64,000 bases of DNA from Paenibacillus sp. Root52 (GTDB lineage Bacteria; Bacillota; Bacilli; Paenibacillales; Paenibacillaceae). The position numbers and the translations under genes were made by a program. The stretch is taken from assembly GCF_001426865.1 (NCBI RefSeq), contig NZ_LMFO01000023.1, forward strand, positions 124,001-188,000, written 5' to 3'. Position 1 is the first letter of the stretch. The number at the start of each line of letters is the position of its first letter. Below the pieces are notes generated by a model. The model saw only the letters and a program-made list of their open reading frames with translations, did not search any database and was not told the DNA's origin. This document shows positions 27,368 to 36,452 of this stretch, piece by piece.

Positions 27368-28585
27368 TTATGACGATGTTGTACCTTTTCCTTCAGTGTG
27401 TCTTAACATCTTACGCATAAAGACCCAACCGATTAGCGGAAAGGCTCCTAAGATGATAATTAACCAAGTTAGCGTTCGCAGCGAAGGTTCATTCATGACG
27501 GTTAGAATAAAGACCCCCAATCCAAACAGCCGACCAATCATCAGGGAAAGCTCTCTTAATACGACAAGTTCTACCCTTTTCTCGACATTTTCACCACTCG
27601 TGCCCATCATATCAAACCCCGCTGAGATCATCGGCAGAATGTACAATGGCATCGCAAAGGCACTCCCGATTCCCATGATCAACAGCGTACCATAGGTCAC
27701 TTTCCAGAGAAGCGGCATTAACACAACCAGCAGCAATATGGCTCCAATGAGCATTCCCTTCGCCCTATACTGTGGCTTAAACCATTTGCCTGCCGCCCAA
27801 TAACTTACAAGTGCTACTGCAGAAGTGATGAGAGAAAACTGCCCTAGTTTGTACTCCTGAGCAGTAGCCACATAGACCAGTAAAGCGATCAAGAATGCGA
27901 ATACACCCTCACGCACCCCCTGAGCAAATAAACCTAAAGCAAGCGGCCTCCAAGGACTATGCGGTTTAGACAGCTGGAGCCAAGGCTCCGACCAGCGGTA
28001 TGTACCGCTCACCTTTCTTTTTTTGAGAAAGAAACTGAACACAACTGCAATCACATAAATGACTAGAGACACCGTGAAAATAAGGCGATATCCCGTATTA
28101 TCCGTCATGCGGGAAATGACTAGACCAGAGAACCATGGCCCGATAATACCTGTCATCGATCCTAACAGACCAACCCAGCCATTAAATAAATCCCGGTTAT
28201 CGCGATCCGTTATTTCAAAATATACGACGTTAAATGCAATCCAGAACAGACCTAATGCACACCCTAACAGTATGCCCAGAGGCCAAATCCAGTCTACAGC
28301 GCTAGAACCAACCCAGAGAACTGTCATATAAAAAAGCCCTGATAATGCTGTTCCTAGTCGTAACGCACTCATTTTGTTATGTTCCTTAACCCATTTACCA
28401 GCAATCCAAAATGTGAGCCCGATGGCAAGTTGCTGACTGACAGTGAACCAACCTAACATAGCGTAGTCTGGCCGGCTCTTCCACAAGTACACATTCAGAA
28501 ACGTTCCCGATAGAGCTCCTGCTAACACAAACAATCCATTCACGCCCAAAAGCAGAATGGATTGTCGACCCAAAGAAATCTTCAT
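27368..28585 (-). CDS. MFS transporter
   Basis: 405 residues with about 12 membrane segments; AAAGGAGGAG before the ATG. The MFS loop FWIAGKWVKEHNKMSALRLG after segment 2 is visible in modified form. YqgE-like proteins of Bacillus have the same layout. Substrate cannot be read; the surrounding genes give no hint. Confidence 0.78.
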   Translation of the reverse strand: MKISLGRQSILLLGVNGLFVLAGALSGTFLNVYLWKSRPDYAMLGWFTVSQQLAIGLTFWIAGKWVKEHNKMSALRLGTALSGLFYMTVLWVGSSAVDWIWPLGILLGCALGLFWIAFNVVYFEITDRDNRDLFNGWVGLLGSMTGIIGPWFSGLVISRMTDNTGYRLIFTVSLVIYVIAVVFSFFLKKRKVSGTYRWSEPWLQLSKPHSPWRPLALGLFAQGVREGVFAFLIALLVYVATAQEYKLGQFSLITSAVALVSYWAAGKWFKPQYRAKGMLIGAILLLVVLMPLLWKVTYGTLLIMGIGSAFAMPLYILPMISAGFDMMGTSGENVEKRVELVVLRELSLMIGRLFGLGVFILTVMNEPSLRTLTWLIIILGAFPLIGWVFMRKMLRHTEGKGTTSS

Positions 28586-28722
28586 CTGCTCCTCCTTTGT
28601 CCACCTGAAGTGAGCACTTTACAGGTAGGTCTCAGGTTTAACGTACCCCAAGCGCTAGGAAAACATGATGAATCTTTGGCATGGCTATAAAATTTTATTT
28701 TGATCGAGCTTTATAAAATGAT

Positions 28723-29286
28723 TTATTTCTTCGCACTCAAATTCTGAATCAGACGAAGACGATCATCCTCTGACAGACTGTATTGAACTTGGAAACATCC
28801 TGAGCAGACATACATCTGCACTGTGAACGGAGGTGACAACAAATCACCCGTTCCCGCAGCACCATTCGGAACAGACGTGAAGTTCGCCTGGTCTGCTTGT
28901 TGAGTACCTGCTAACAGCATGAACTCACGACAGTGTGGGCATTCTGGGACTTCTTCCTGATGATCGAGTTGCTTCTCAACACCTTCTTCGTATTGGATCA
29001 GATCATTCCCCTCATCCGCATACTTAGTTAGTGTGCGCAATTCAGGTAGTTTCAGTTCTACCTCGTCGCCCCATAAATCAGAGATATCCGTCCCTTGATT
29101 ATCGTGCACCTCATCTTCCTCGTAGACGTCCGTTTCGTTGTCAATCTCCTCTTCGTCTCCGATGTTAATGTTAAGTGTACGATATCCGTTTAGTTCATTG
29201 TGACAGTGTGGGCACTCTTCTTCAGGTCCCAGCTCCTCATCCCATACAATCTCCGTGTGACACCAAGGGCAAATTGTTGTTTCCAT
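28723..29286 (-). CDS. Zinc-ribbon protein of unknown function
   Basis: 187 residues. The N-terminus carries CPWCHTEIVWDEELG then CPHCHNEL, a four-cysteine zinc ribbon. A long acidic middle (residues 40-110) follows, then a second pair CPHCREFM and CSGCFQVQYS. It looks like a metal-binding structural or adaptor protein. It is the last gene of the run mutS2 - DUF350 - 26-residue membrane peptide - this gene, all on the minus strand with gaps of 80 bases or less. No function is known to me. Confidence 0.72.
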   Translation of the reverse strand: METTICPWCHTEIVWDEELGPEEECPHCHNELNGYRTLNINIGDEEEIDNETDVYEEDEVHDNQGTDISDLWGDEVELKLPELRTLTKYADEGNDLIQYEEGVEKQLDHQEEVPECPHCREFMLLAGTQQADQANFTSVPNGAAGTGDLLSPPFTVQMYVCSGCFQVQYSLSEDDRLRLIQNLSAKK

Positions 29287-29318
29287 ATCTAATCAACCTT
29301 TCTCTTTCTGTATAACCA

Positions 29319-29399
29319 TCAAGTATTCATAACATAAATGACGCCAATAGTGAAAAATACAATGGATGCAGCAAACAAAATTCGAATTAACAGTTTCAT
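29319..29399 (-). CDS. 26-residue single-span membrane protein
   Basis: ATG at 29399 with GGAGGT 8 bases upstream; the peptide runs MKLLIRILFAASIVF, then FTIGVIYVMNT, and stops at 29319. It is one hydrophobic helix with a basic N-terminus. The gene lies 13 bases after the DUF350 gene and 32 bases before the zinc-ribbon gene, so it sits inside the operon. Its size, ribosome site and location argue for real translation. It may act as a small partner of the DUF350 membrane protein (inference). Confidence 0.6.
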   Translation of the reverse strand: MKLLIRILFAASIVFFTIGVIYVMNT

Positions 29400-29412
29400 G
29401 CCGCAAGACCTC

Positions 29413-29832
29413 CTACATGATGCTCGCGCCAATAGCAAAGGATAGCGAGACCGAGATAATCATGGAAATCAGTCCAACCGCCCGGTTATCCGCTTCAATT
29501 TCTTTATCAATGGAAAACACCGGGGTCAAAAATTCAAATAAAAAGTAGGCAACGAGCAGGAGAATAAACCCTAGAAATGACCACGTCATGGCTTCATAGA
29601 CTGAAGATTTGGCTTGAATACAGAAACGAAGTACGTTACATATGCCAAAAATTTTGCCACCTGTTGCCATAGCAACCGCAATATTTCCCTTCTTAATCTC
29701 ATCCCAGCACTTGTACTTGGTAACCAGTTCAAAGCAAGCGAGAAAAATGAGAAGCTCCATAATGGCTACCGAAAAAAAACCGAGCACCATCCCCAAGGGA
29801 TGGGACAGCAATTGGTCAATCGTCCCTTTCAC
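29413..29832 (-). CDS. DUF350 membrane protein
   Basis: 139 residues from a GTG at 29832 with AAGGGGA upstream; the frame is open nine codons further without a good ribosome site. Four membrane segments in two pairs, as expected of DUF350 (UPF0719): VAIMELLIFLACFELV, NIAVAMATGGKIFGI, WSFLGFILLLVAYFLFEF, GLISMIISVSLSFAIG. The GNIAVAMATGG motif is the family signature. Function unknown. Follows mutS2 by 77 bases. Confidence 0.8.
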   Translation of the reverse strand: MKGTIDQLLSHPLGMVLGFFSVAIMELLIFLACFELVTKYKCWDEIKKGNIAVAMATGGKIFGICNVLRFCIQAKSSVYEAMTWSFLGFILLLVAYFLFEFLTPVFSIDKEIEADNRAVGLISMIISVSLSFAIGASIM

Positions 29833-29909
29833 GCACGGTTCCCCTTCCCGCTTCCGCATTCAAAGCTGACCAAGAATGCGGAAATTCAATGATTCATGGC
29901 ATGGGCTAG

Positions 29910-32279
29910 CTATTCCAGTTCTGCTACGGTAACACCGTTTCCGCCTTCCCCGTAATTACCCAGCCGATAACTTTTAATATGTCTATGCTTACGCAGATAA
30001 TCCTGAATACCGGAACGTAAAATTCCTGTTCCTTTACCATGGATAATGTATACCTGACCGAGATTCGCAAGGAACGCTTCGTCGATAAAACGATCCGTTT
30101 CCATCAGAGCCTCCTCCAGATTGGCACCGCGCAGATCCAGCTCGCTCTTGACATTATCATCACGAGTTCGTTTCATTCCGGTCACAGGTTTTTGTTTGGG
30201 TGTCACTACCGTTGAAGCAGACTGCTTCAGCTCAAGATCATTCAGTGATACTTTCATCTTCATAATACCAAGCTGTACCACTGCTTCCTTGCTTCCAGAC
30301 ATCTCAACAACATGACCTTTCTGATTCAAGCTGTACACTAATACTTCATCGCCTGGGCCAATAGCACGAGCCTTCGGAGCGGATGCCGTGCGTTTAACGG
30401 TCTTCTTCCGTTTCTCCGGTTCAGCTTCGTCTAATTGTTTACGAGCAGCAATTAGCTTGTGCTCCTTAACCGATGCTCCTTCTTCCATAGCTAGCTGACG
30501 CAGATCAGCAATAATTTTCTCTGCTTCTGCTCTAGCTTTGTCCACAATCAGGCGCGCATCTTCTTCTGCCTTCTCAATCCGGCGGTCACGCTGCTGTTCC
30601 AGCTTCTCCAATTCGGATTGATGTCGACTACGCAGCTTCTCCATGTCTGCACGTAAATGTTCCGCTTTCTCACGCTCTTGCTCGGCAGTCAGTCGATTCT
30701 CTTCTAGTGAAGCAATCATATTCTCCACCCGTTGATCCTCTTCCTTCACCTCGCCACGGGCATAATCCAGAATGTTAGTTGGAAGCCCAAGACGTTCCGC
30801 AATCGCAAAGGCATTACTTCGACCAGGAACACCAACAAGCAAACGATAGGTTGGACTTAATGTATTCACATCAAATTCCATACTCGCATTGATAACGCCT
30901 TTGCGTTCATATGCGTATGCCTTCAGCTCACTATAATGCGTTGTAGCTACCATACGACAACCCGTCTGATGCATATGTTCCAGAATGGAAATCGCTAGTG
31001 CGGAACCTTCTGCCGGATCTGTTCCCGCGCCAAGCTCATCGAGAAGAACAAGGCTTTTCGTGGTCATGTTTTTCAAAATTCGAATAATGTTGGTCATGTG
31101 ACTGGAGAACGTACTCAAGTTCTGTTCAATACTCTGTTCGTCTCCAATATCGGCATAGATCGCATCAAATACACAGAGCTGACTGCCATCTTCAGCAGGG
31201 ACAAACAATCCAGACATGGCCATTAGACTGAGCAAACCAATCGTTTTTAACGTGACTGTTTTACCACCTGTATTCGGCCCTGTGACAATAATCGATGTAT
31301 AATCATTGCCTAATTCAATATCCGTAGGCACAACATTCTCAATGGCAATTAGCGGATGACGCCCCTTCTTCAACTTAATGAAGCCGCGATCATTCATCCG
31401 AGGTAAGGTTGCCTTCAGTTCGCGCGCTAAACGTGACTTCGCAAAGATGAAATCAAGCGTCCCCAATAGATCGACATCATCCAACAGCCATTCTGCCTGC
31501 TCACTGACAAGGGCTGTCAATTTCTGCAAAATAACTTCAATTTCGCGCTCTTCCCGAATTCGAGTCTCACGTAATTTGTTATTCATTGCAACAATTGATT
31601 CCGGTTCAATAAACAGAGTCGCACCTGAACCCGACTGATCGTGTACAATCCCCCCGAAGTAAGAACGATACTCTGCTTTTACCGGGATTACAAAGCGATC
31701 CCCACGAATAGTAATCAACTGATCCTGTAGCATTTTAGATACCGTTGATGAGCGGATCATGGAATCCAGCTTCTCCCTGATCCGAGCTTCGCCGCCCCGA
31801 AGTTCGCGACGAATCTGTGCAAGCGTGACGCTCGCACTATCAGAAACTTCAGCATTATCTTCAATACAGCTACGAATTTCATCTTCTAGTGCTTTTTGCT
31901 CCGATAACTGATCACTAATGAAGAACAGCGACTCCACTTTTTCATCTTCATGAAGCGTGGCAATTTGCCTTTTGAGTCTGCGTGAAGCAAGAGTAGTGTT
32001 CGAAATCCCGAGAAGTTCATGTGGGTTCAAGGTGCCCCCAATTTCTGAACGTTTAATGGAGGCTGTAATGTCAACAATGCCACCGAAAGATGGCGAACCC
32101 TTCAATCGATCAAACTTAAAGGCTTCGTCCGTTTGCTGCAGTAATCTTTTCACTTCTTCTAGGTCACCAATCGGCTCCAGAGTATCCGCTTTCTTCTTGC
32201 CCATTGTCGTTTGGGCAAAGCCTTGCAATGTATTTAAAATTTTGCGGTATTCCAATGTGTGTAAAATTTTCGTATCCAA
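29910..32279 (-). CDS. mutS2: MutS2 endonuclease/ribosome-rescue ATPase
   Basis: 789 residues from the TTG at 32279, with AAGGAG 8 bases before it; B. subtilis MutS2 is 785. Walker A GPNTGGKT at residues 334-341, Walker B SLVLLDELGAGTDP at 409-422, a long charged coiled coil (about 510-620), and a C-terminal Smr nuclease domain with LDLRGANLEEA and HGKGTGILR (last 75 residues). The mismatch-recognition domains of MutS are absent, as expected. Known roles: suppression of recombination and, in Bacillus, splitting of collided ribosomes. First gene of the four-gene run that ends with the zinc-ribbon gene. Confidence 0.95.
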   Translation of the reverse strand: MDTKILHTLEYRKILNTLQGFAQTTMGKKKADTLEPIGDLEEVKRLLQQTDEAFKFDRLKGSPSFGGIVDITASIKRSEIGGTLNPHELLGISNTTLASRRLKRQIATLHEDEKVESLFFISDQLSEQKALEDEIRSCIEDNAEVSDSASVTLAQIRRELRGGEARIREKLDSMIRSSTVSKMLQDQLITIRGDRFVIPVKAEYRSYFGGIVHDQSGSGATLFIEPESIVAMNNKLRETRIREEREIEVILQKLTALVSEQAEWLLDDVDLLGTLDFIFAKSRLARELKATLPRMNDRGFIKLKKGRHPLIAIENVVPTDIELGNDYTSIIVTGPNTGGKTVTLKTIGLLSLMAMSGLFVPAEDGSQLCVFDAIYADIGDEQSIEQNLSTFSSHMTNIIRILKNMTTKSLVLLDELGAGTDPAEGSALAISILEHMHQTGCRMVATTHYSELKAYAYERKGVINASMEFDVNTLSPTYRLLVGVPGRSNAFAIAERLGLPTNILDYARGEVKEEDQRVENMIASLEENRLTAEQEREKAEHLRADMEKLRSRHQSELEKLEQQRDRRIEKAEEDARLIVDKARAEAEKIIADLRQLAMEEGASVKEHKLIAARKQLDEAEPEKRKKTVKRTASAPKARAIGPGDEVLVYSLNQKGHVVEMSGSKEAVVQLGIMKMKVSLNDLELKQSASTVVTPKQKPVTGMKRTRDDNVKSELDLRGANLEEALMETDRFIDEAFLANLGQVYIIHGKGTGILRSGIQDYLRKHRHIKSYRLGNYGEGGNGVTVAELE

Positions 32280-32468
32280 GTGTACAACTCCTTCCAAACT
32301 ATAACTGTATTATAGCGAAAGAAACTTTCTAACGCTATTTAACGAATCCTTCCACACATAAGTTATGACATTAAGCCACAAACTACAGGTGTCAGGATTT
32401 TGCAACGTCCCCAAGCGAACAGGATGCCCAATGCATAATCCGATCTGAAATATAAGGAGGTAAACACG

Positions 32469-32834
32469 TTGAACTTCTTGGGACATGTTGTACGATTCAT
32501 TATTGCAGCCATTGTACTAATGGTCGTCAGTTGGATTGTACCTGGTTTTGCCGTTGGTGGTTTCTTGAGCGCCCTTATGCTAGCTCTGGTCATTGCCCTT
32601 CTTGGTTGGATCATTGAAGGTGTCTTTGGTAAAAGGGTCTCTCCCTTCGGCCGTGGAATCGTTGGCTTCATTGTCAGTGCACTAGTGATCTGGTTAGGTC
32701 AATACGTTGTCGATCACGTTGAAGTCAGCTTGCTTGGAGCCATTTTAGCCGCACTGGTTATCGGGATTATCGATTTGTTCATCCCTGTATCCACACCGTT
32801 TGAAGCAGGGCGTGAATCCAACAAACGTTCGTAA
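32469..32834 (+). CDS. Small membrane protein, phage-holin-4 family
   Basis: 121 residues; TTG start with AAGGAGGT upstream. Four hydrophobic segments (HVVRFIIAAIVLMVVSWIVP, ALVIALLGWIIEGVFG, GIVGFIVSALVIWLGQYV, LGAILAALVIGIIDLFIP). Similar proteins are labelled phage holin family in many Firmicutes although they are chromosomal and not lytic. Divergent from mutS2. No phage genes surround it. Confidence 0.75.
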   Translation: MNFLGHVVRFIIAAIVLMVVSWIVPGFAVGGFLSALMLALVIALLGWIIEGVFGKRVSPFGRGIVGFIVSALVIWLGQYVVDHVEVSLLGAILAALVIGIIDLFIPVSTPFEAGRESNKRS

Positions 32835-32889
32835 GATCAAGGCTATACCCTGGCTAAACACGTTAGATCAGTAACATAGCTCATCCGTA

Positions 32890-32930
32890 GACCTCTGATG
32901 GCTTCACAGCCTGATGAGGTTTATTTTTTA
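32890..32930 (+). terminator. Terminator after the small membrane protein
   Basis: CCTC..GGC/GCC..GAGG stem with an internal loop, followed by TTTATTTTTTA. Confidence 0.6.
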
Positions 32931-33072
32931 TGAAGTCTTCCCCTACACCACATCATAATCTGAATAATTTTCAATAAAACGACATAGCCCACATGTACAG
33001 GCGTATTCAATTTGCGGTATGATGACTGAAGAAATCATTCAAATTTCATCTATTACAATAAGGGGGCACATG

Positions 33073-33450
33073 ATGAAAAAAAGTATAGCCTGGCTCGTAG
33101 CTTGTATGTTGATCATGGTTCTTGCAGCATGCGGATCAGGAAACTCAAGTAATGGCAGCGATGCTGATCCTGAAATTACTGCAAGTGAGGAACTCGTGAT
33201 CAAGGCAAGCAACTATGAGTTCGACAAACCCGAGTATCACCTCAAAAAAGGGGTTCCCGTTAACATTATTTACGAAAACTCAAATGGAAATCACGGCTTG
33301 CTTGTGCCTGAACTTAAACTGCAACTAGACATCCAAAATACTTCAAAAGTAATCGTCCCTGACCAAGTCGGCGAATTTGAGATGTCATGTTCTGTATTCT
33401 GTGGTAGCGGGCACAGTAGCATGATCTCCAAAATTATTGTTGAAGAATAG
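33073..33450 (+). CDS. Cupredoxin-type lipoprotein (CuA-like site)
   Basis: 125 residues from the second of two ATGs (33070/33073); AGGGGG precedes. Lipobox VLAAC, then a 100-residue cupredoxin domain with a lone His in NGNHGLLV and the C-terminal ligand cluster CSVFCGSGHSSM. The C-x3-C-x3-H-x2-M spacing is that of the CuA site of cytochrome oxidase subunit II and nitrous oxide reductase, but the Glu that normally sits between the cysteines is Val. It may carry electrons or copper at the outer face of the membrane. The gene stands alone with its own terminator. Confidence 0.8.
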   Translation: MKKSIAWLVACMLIMVLAACGSGNSSNGSDADPEITASEELVIKASNYEFDKPEYHLKKGVPVNIIYENSNGNHGLLVPELKLQLDIQNTSKVIVPDQVGEFEMSCSVFCGSGHSSMISKIIVEE

Positions 33451-33463
33451 ATAACCAAGACAA

Positions 33464-33494
33464 GGAGCCCCCGTAACATTGGGAGCTCTTTCTT
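33464..33494 (+). terminator. Terminator after the cupredoxin gene
   Basis: GAGCCCCC/GGGAGCTC stem with one mismatch, followed by TTTCTTTC. Confidence 0.6.
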
Positions 33495-33517
33495 TCATTA
33501 TAACAAATTGTACAATA

Positions 33518-33543
33518 GGTTGTTCAAAAAGCCCGCTTTTGAG
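33518..33543 (+). repeat. Dispersed repeat, left-end fragment
   Basis: GGTTGTTCAAAAAGCCCGC followed by TTTTGA matches the first 26 bases of the repeat family seen complete at 53609-53669 (reverse strand). The remainder is missing. Confidence 0.5.
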
Positions 33544-33592
33544 CATGCACTATAAGAATTCAATGCCAGGATGATATCCAAATCCACAGAGA

Positions 33593-36313
33593 TTAATTCT
33601 GATCCTGTTCAATCAATTCAATCCATTCGTTATACTCCGTCTGTAACTTCGTATATTCATCTTTCAACTGTCGATGCTCCGTGTTCAGTTGCTCCGCCTT
33701 CTCTTGCTCCATTTCACGTTCCACTTGTAACAAGCGAAGCTGATTCGCAGCAAGCTCATAGCGGTCACTGATCTCAAGCAGTTCATGCTCCAGAGCTTGT
33801 TTCTCAGAGGTAGCCTCTGCACGTAGCTGATCTAATTGCTGGCGCTCTTGTTCTAGCTCTTCAACCTTCTCAGCACTTGCAGCACTTTCCTTCTGCCAGA
33901 CATTCATCTCATTCTCCAATGCAGTCCAGCGCTCTTGCCAGGATTGCTCCTGTGCTGCCCACTCGTCGGCACGTCGCTGCCAAACTTGATCATTTTGTTC
34001 CGACTCTGCAGCTTTTGAACGGAGTTGCTCTTGAAGTTGCTCTTCTCTATCGGTTAGCGCCTGCAAACGTGAAGACAAATCTGCTTGTTTGGCAGTTAGT
34101 TCTTCGTGCTTAATCTGCCATTCCAATGCTTCTTCCTCCGTCTGCGCAAGCAAGCTTGCCTGCTCATCTATTCGTGCAGATAACTGCTGTACTTCATTGC
34201 GAGTCGTAGACAGCTGCTTCTCAAGTGTATCCTTATCCACAGCCAGCTCATCAAGCTTGCGAGTGTAGTCCTCTTCGCGCTGGAGAGCATCTCCATAATC
34301 ATGGCGGATCTGCTTATAACTCTCTTGCAGCTTATTCAGTTCCTCTCGAAGTTCACCCATCTCGCGATCAAGCTGAAGACGCTCTTGTTCCCATTCATCA
34401 ACTTGGTTTTGGAAACGTTCTGCTGCTGCTTTATGACGCTCTGCTTCATCCTTCACTACAGATAACTCATCATGTAGAGACTGAACACCTGCTTCCAGCG
34501 TCTCATTCTGTTCAACAGCTTCAAGGACCTGCATTTCTAACTCTTCCATTTCGAGTCGACGCTGCTCGGCAAGGTCTTTCCATGACTGTTCACTCTGCGT
34601 CAATGTGCTAATCTCATGCTGCAATGTACGTACAGCCGCATGAGCCTGCTCCAGCACTTTTTGCAGTCTGCGCTGCTCATCTTCCGACTTCGCTTCGGAT
34701 TCACGAAGCTTCTGAATCTCCTGTTCCAACGTGCCCTGTTGTTCCTGAACTTTGCGAAGCTGTGCTGTAAGGGAAGATTCACGCTCAATCGTTTCGTTGT
34801 ATTGTTCTTTCCATTGTTGTTCGGTTTCAAGAGTTTGCTGCAGAAGCGATTCTGTTTCACGCAACTGTTCCTGAAGCTCGGTACGATCGTTCTTCAATTG
34901 CTCAAGCTGATGCTCAAGCTCCGTAATACGCCGTGTGTGTGCTTCTTGTTGCTGTTTACGCACTTCTTGTTCCTCACGTAAAGTTCGTAGTTGCTCTCGC
35001 TCACTGTGAAGTTGTTGTTCTTGATCCACAACGACTTCTTGAGCTTGTTGGAGTTGCTCTGCCACATTACTAAGCTGTGTGCTCACGTCCTTCAGACGAG
35101 ATTCAGCGAGTTCACGTTCAGCTTCCAACTGCTGATGTAGCTTCTCTTGTTCTACATGTAATCTAGACTCGGCAGTTGCACGAGCCTCCGCAAGTTCAGC
35201 TGTCGCAGCTTGCTTCTCTTGCTGCAGCTGCTCTTCGTAAGCCGCCTCTTTCTCCATCCATTGCAATTCAGCCTGTTCCGATGACTCTCGGAACGAAGCC
35301 TGCAGCTCCTCAATCTCTACAAGACGCTTCTCGTCAGCCTGTTGCTCCAACAATAACCGATCTTGCTTCGCCTTCTCAGTAAGCTGTAGCGCCTGATCTG
35401 TAGCAGATTGTTCTGCTTCCTGGATACGCTGTTCCAATTCAGACTTCAACGCGTTGTACTTCAGTTCAGCTTCGTCCTTCGCTTGTTTCAACTGAGTCTC
35501 CGCTTGCTCTAATTCTGACAAGATCGCAGCCTCTGCTTGTTCTTTAGCAGCCTGAACTTGCTGCGCTGCCTGCACTTCTAGCTGCTGTCGTTCAGCAACA
35601 GCCCGGCTCTCTGCTTCTTTTAGTTGAGCAGCCACTTTATTTTGCAGCTCCTTATATTGGGCAGCTGCTTTAGCTTCGGCTTGCTCTAATTGTGTTCTGG
35701 CACTTGCCTGTGCCTCTTTCAGTTGAGTTGCAGCCTGTGCCTGAACAGCCTTAAGCTGACTCGCTGCCTTGTCTTCCGCTTCTTTCAGGCGAGCTAACGT
35801 CTTCTCTTCCTTCTCTTTCAATTGAGCTGAGGTTTGAGCTTGGAGCTTCTGCTCTTTCGCCGCTGCTTGTGCGCGCTCATTCTCCAGAGCGGAATTCAAT
35901 TTGGCTATTTCAGCCTGTTGTTCCTCACGTAGCTTCGCCATGGCCTGTTCAGCCTCAGTTTTGAGTTTGGTCGCTTCAGCCAATGCTTGATCACGGCGAT
36001 CAAGCTCCTGTTGATGTTCGCTCTGTATCTTGCTCAAACGATTCACTTCATTTCGAAGTTCAGTACGTTCACCTGTTAGCATTTTCAATTCATTCCGGAT
36101 TTCCTGGGTTTGAAGAGATTGCTCAGCCATATGTACTGCTGCTAACACCGCAATGCGCGGTGTATCTAAGCGAGAGTGATGTTTGGAGATAGCGTTCATA
36201 CGCTCATCCACCAAATTAGCTACTTGTTTCATATAGTCGGCACTGCTGCCAACCAGTTTATAGGAAGTCCCGTAGATATCTACGGTGACGCGTGTACGAT
36301 CAGGTGTAGTCAC
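33593..36313 (-). CDS. ZapA domain fused to a very long coiled coil
   Basis: 906 residues from the GTG at 36313 (GGAGGG seven bases before). Residues about 5-95 are a ZapA domain (VTVDIYGTSYKLVGSSADYM, DTPRIAVLAAVHMAEQS), the FtsZ-ring accessory protein. The remaining 800 residues are almost continuous coiled coil rich in Glu, Gln, Ala and Lys, with repeated AQLKEAE-like units at residues 160-290. An ordinary ZapA is about 90-140 residues. The gene is downstream of pheS-pheT, the usual position of zapA in Bacillus relatives, which supports its identity. It may tether the division ring to other structures. Low complexity could promote expansion or contraction of the repeat part. Confidence 0.82.
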   Translation of the reverse strand: MTTPDRTRVTVDIYGTSYKLVGSSADYMKQVANLVDERMNAISKHHSRLDTPRIAVLAAVHMAEQSLQTQEIRNELKMLTGERTELRNEVNRLSKIQSEHQQELDRRDQALAEATKLKTEAEQAMAKLREEQQAEIAKLNSALENERAQAAAKEQKLQAQTSAQLKEKEEKTLARLKEAEDKAASQLKAVQAQAATQLKEAQASARTQLEQAEAKAAAQYKELQNKVAAQLKEAESRAVAERQQLEVQAAQQVQAAKEQAEAAILSELEQAETQLKQAKDEAELKYNALKSELEQRIQEAEQSATDQALQLTEKAKQDRLLLEQQADEKRLVEIEELQASFRESSEQAELQWMEKEAAYEEQLQQEKQAATAELAEARATAESRLHVEQEKLHQQLEAERELAESRLKDVSTQLSNVAEQLQQAQEVVVDQEQQLHSEREQLRTLREEQEVRKQQQEAHTRRITELEHQLEQLKNDRTELQEQLRETESLLQQTLETEQQWKEQYNETIERESSLTAQLRKVQEQQGTLEQEIQKLRESEAKSEDEQRRLQKVLEQAHAAVRTLQHEISTLTQSEQSWKDLAEQRRLEMEELEMQVLEAVEQNETLEAGVQSLHDELSVVKDEAERHKAAAERFQNQVDEWEQERLQLDREMGELREELNKLQESYKQIRHDYGDALQREEDYTRKLDELAVDKDTLEKQLSTTRNEVQQLSARIDEQASLLAQTEEEALEWQIKHEELTAKQADLSSRLQALTDREEQLQEQLRSKAAESEQNDQVWQRRADEWAAQEQSWQERWTALENEMNVWQKESAASAEKVEELEQERQQLDQLRAEATSEKQALEHELLEISDRYELAANQLRLLQVEREMEQEKAEQLNTEHRQLKDEYTKLQTEYNEWIELIEQDQN

Positions 36314-36362
36314 AGTTGTGCCCTCCTTCAAGTCTGTATGTTGATTCTAAGCTGTATAACCA

Positions 36363-36412
36363 AAAAAGTCACATCGATCCTCTATATGCTAAGGATTCGA
36401 TGTGACTTCAAA
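36363..36412 (-). terminator. Terminator after pheT
   Basis: AAGTCACATCGAATCC/GGATCGATGTGACTT stem with TTTTTT on the minus strand, between pheT and the ZapA gene; the latter must therefore have its own promoter or rely on read-through. Confidence 0.8.
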
Positions 36413-36452
36413 CAATTCCTGCTAATCTTTGTTCAAAAAATTGACTTCTGTT

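Noticed and set aside
32469-32834. Prophage, suggested by a holin-family protein
   Set aside because: No phage structural, lysis or integrase genes nearby; this membrane family is common in chromosomes.
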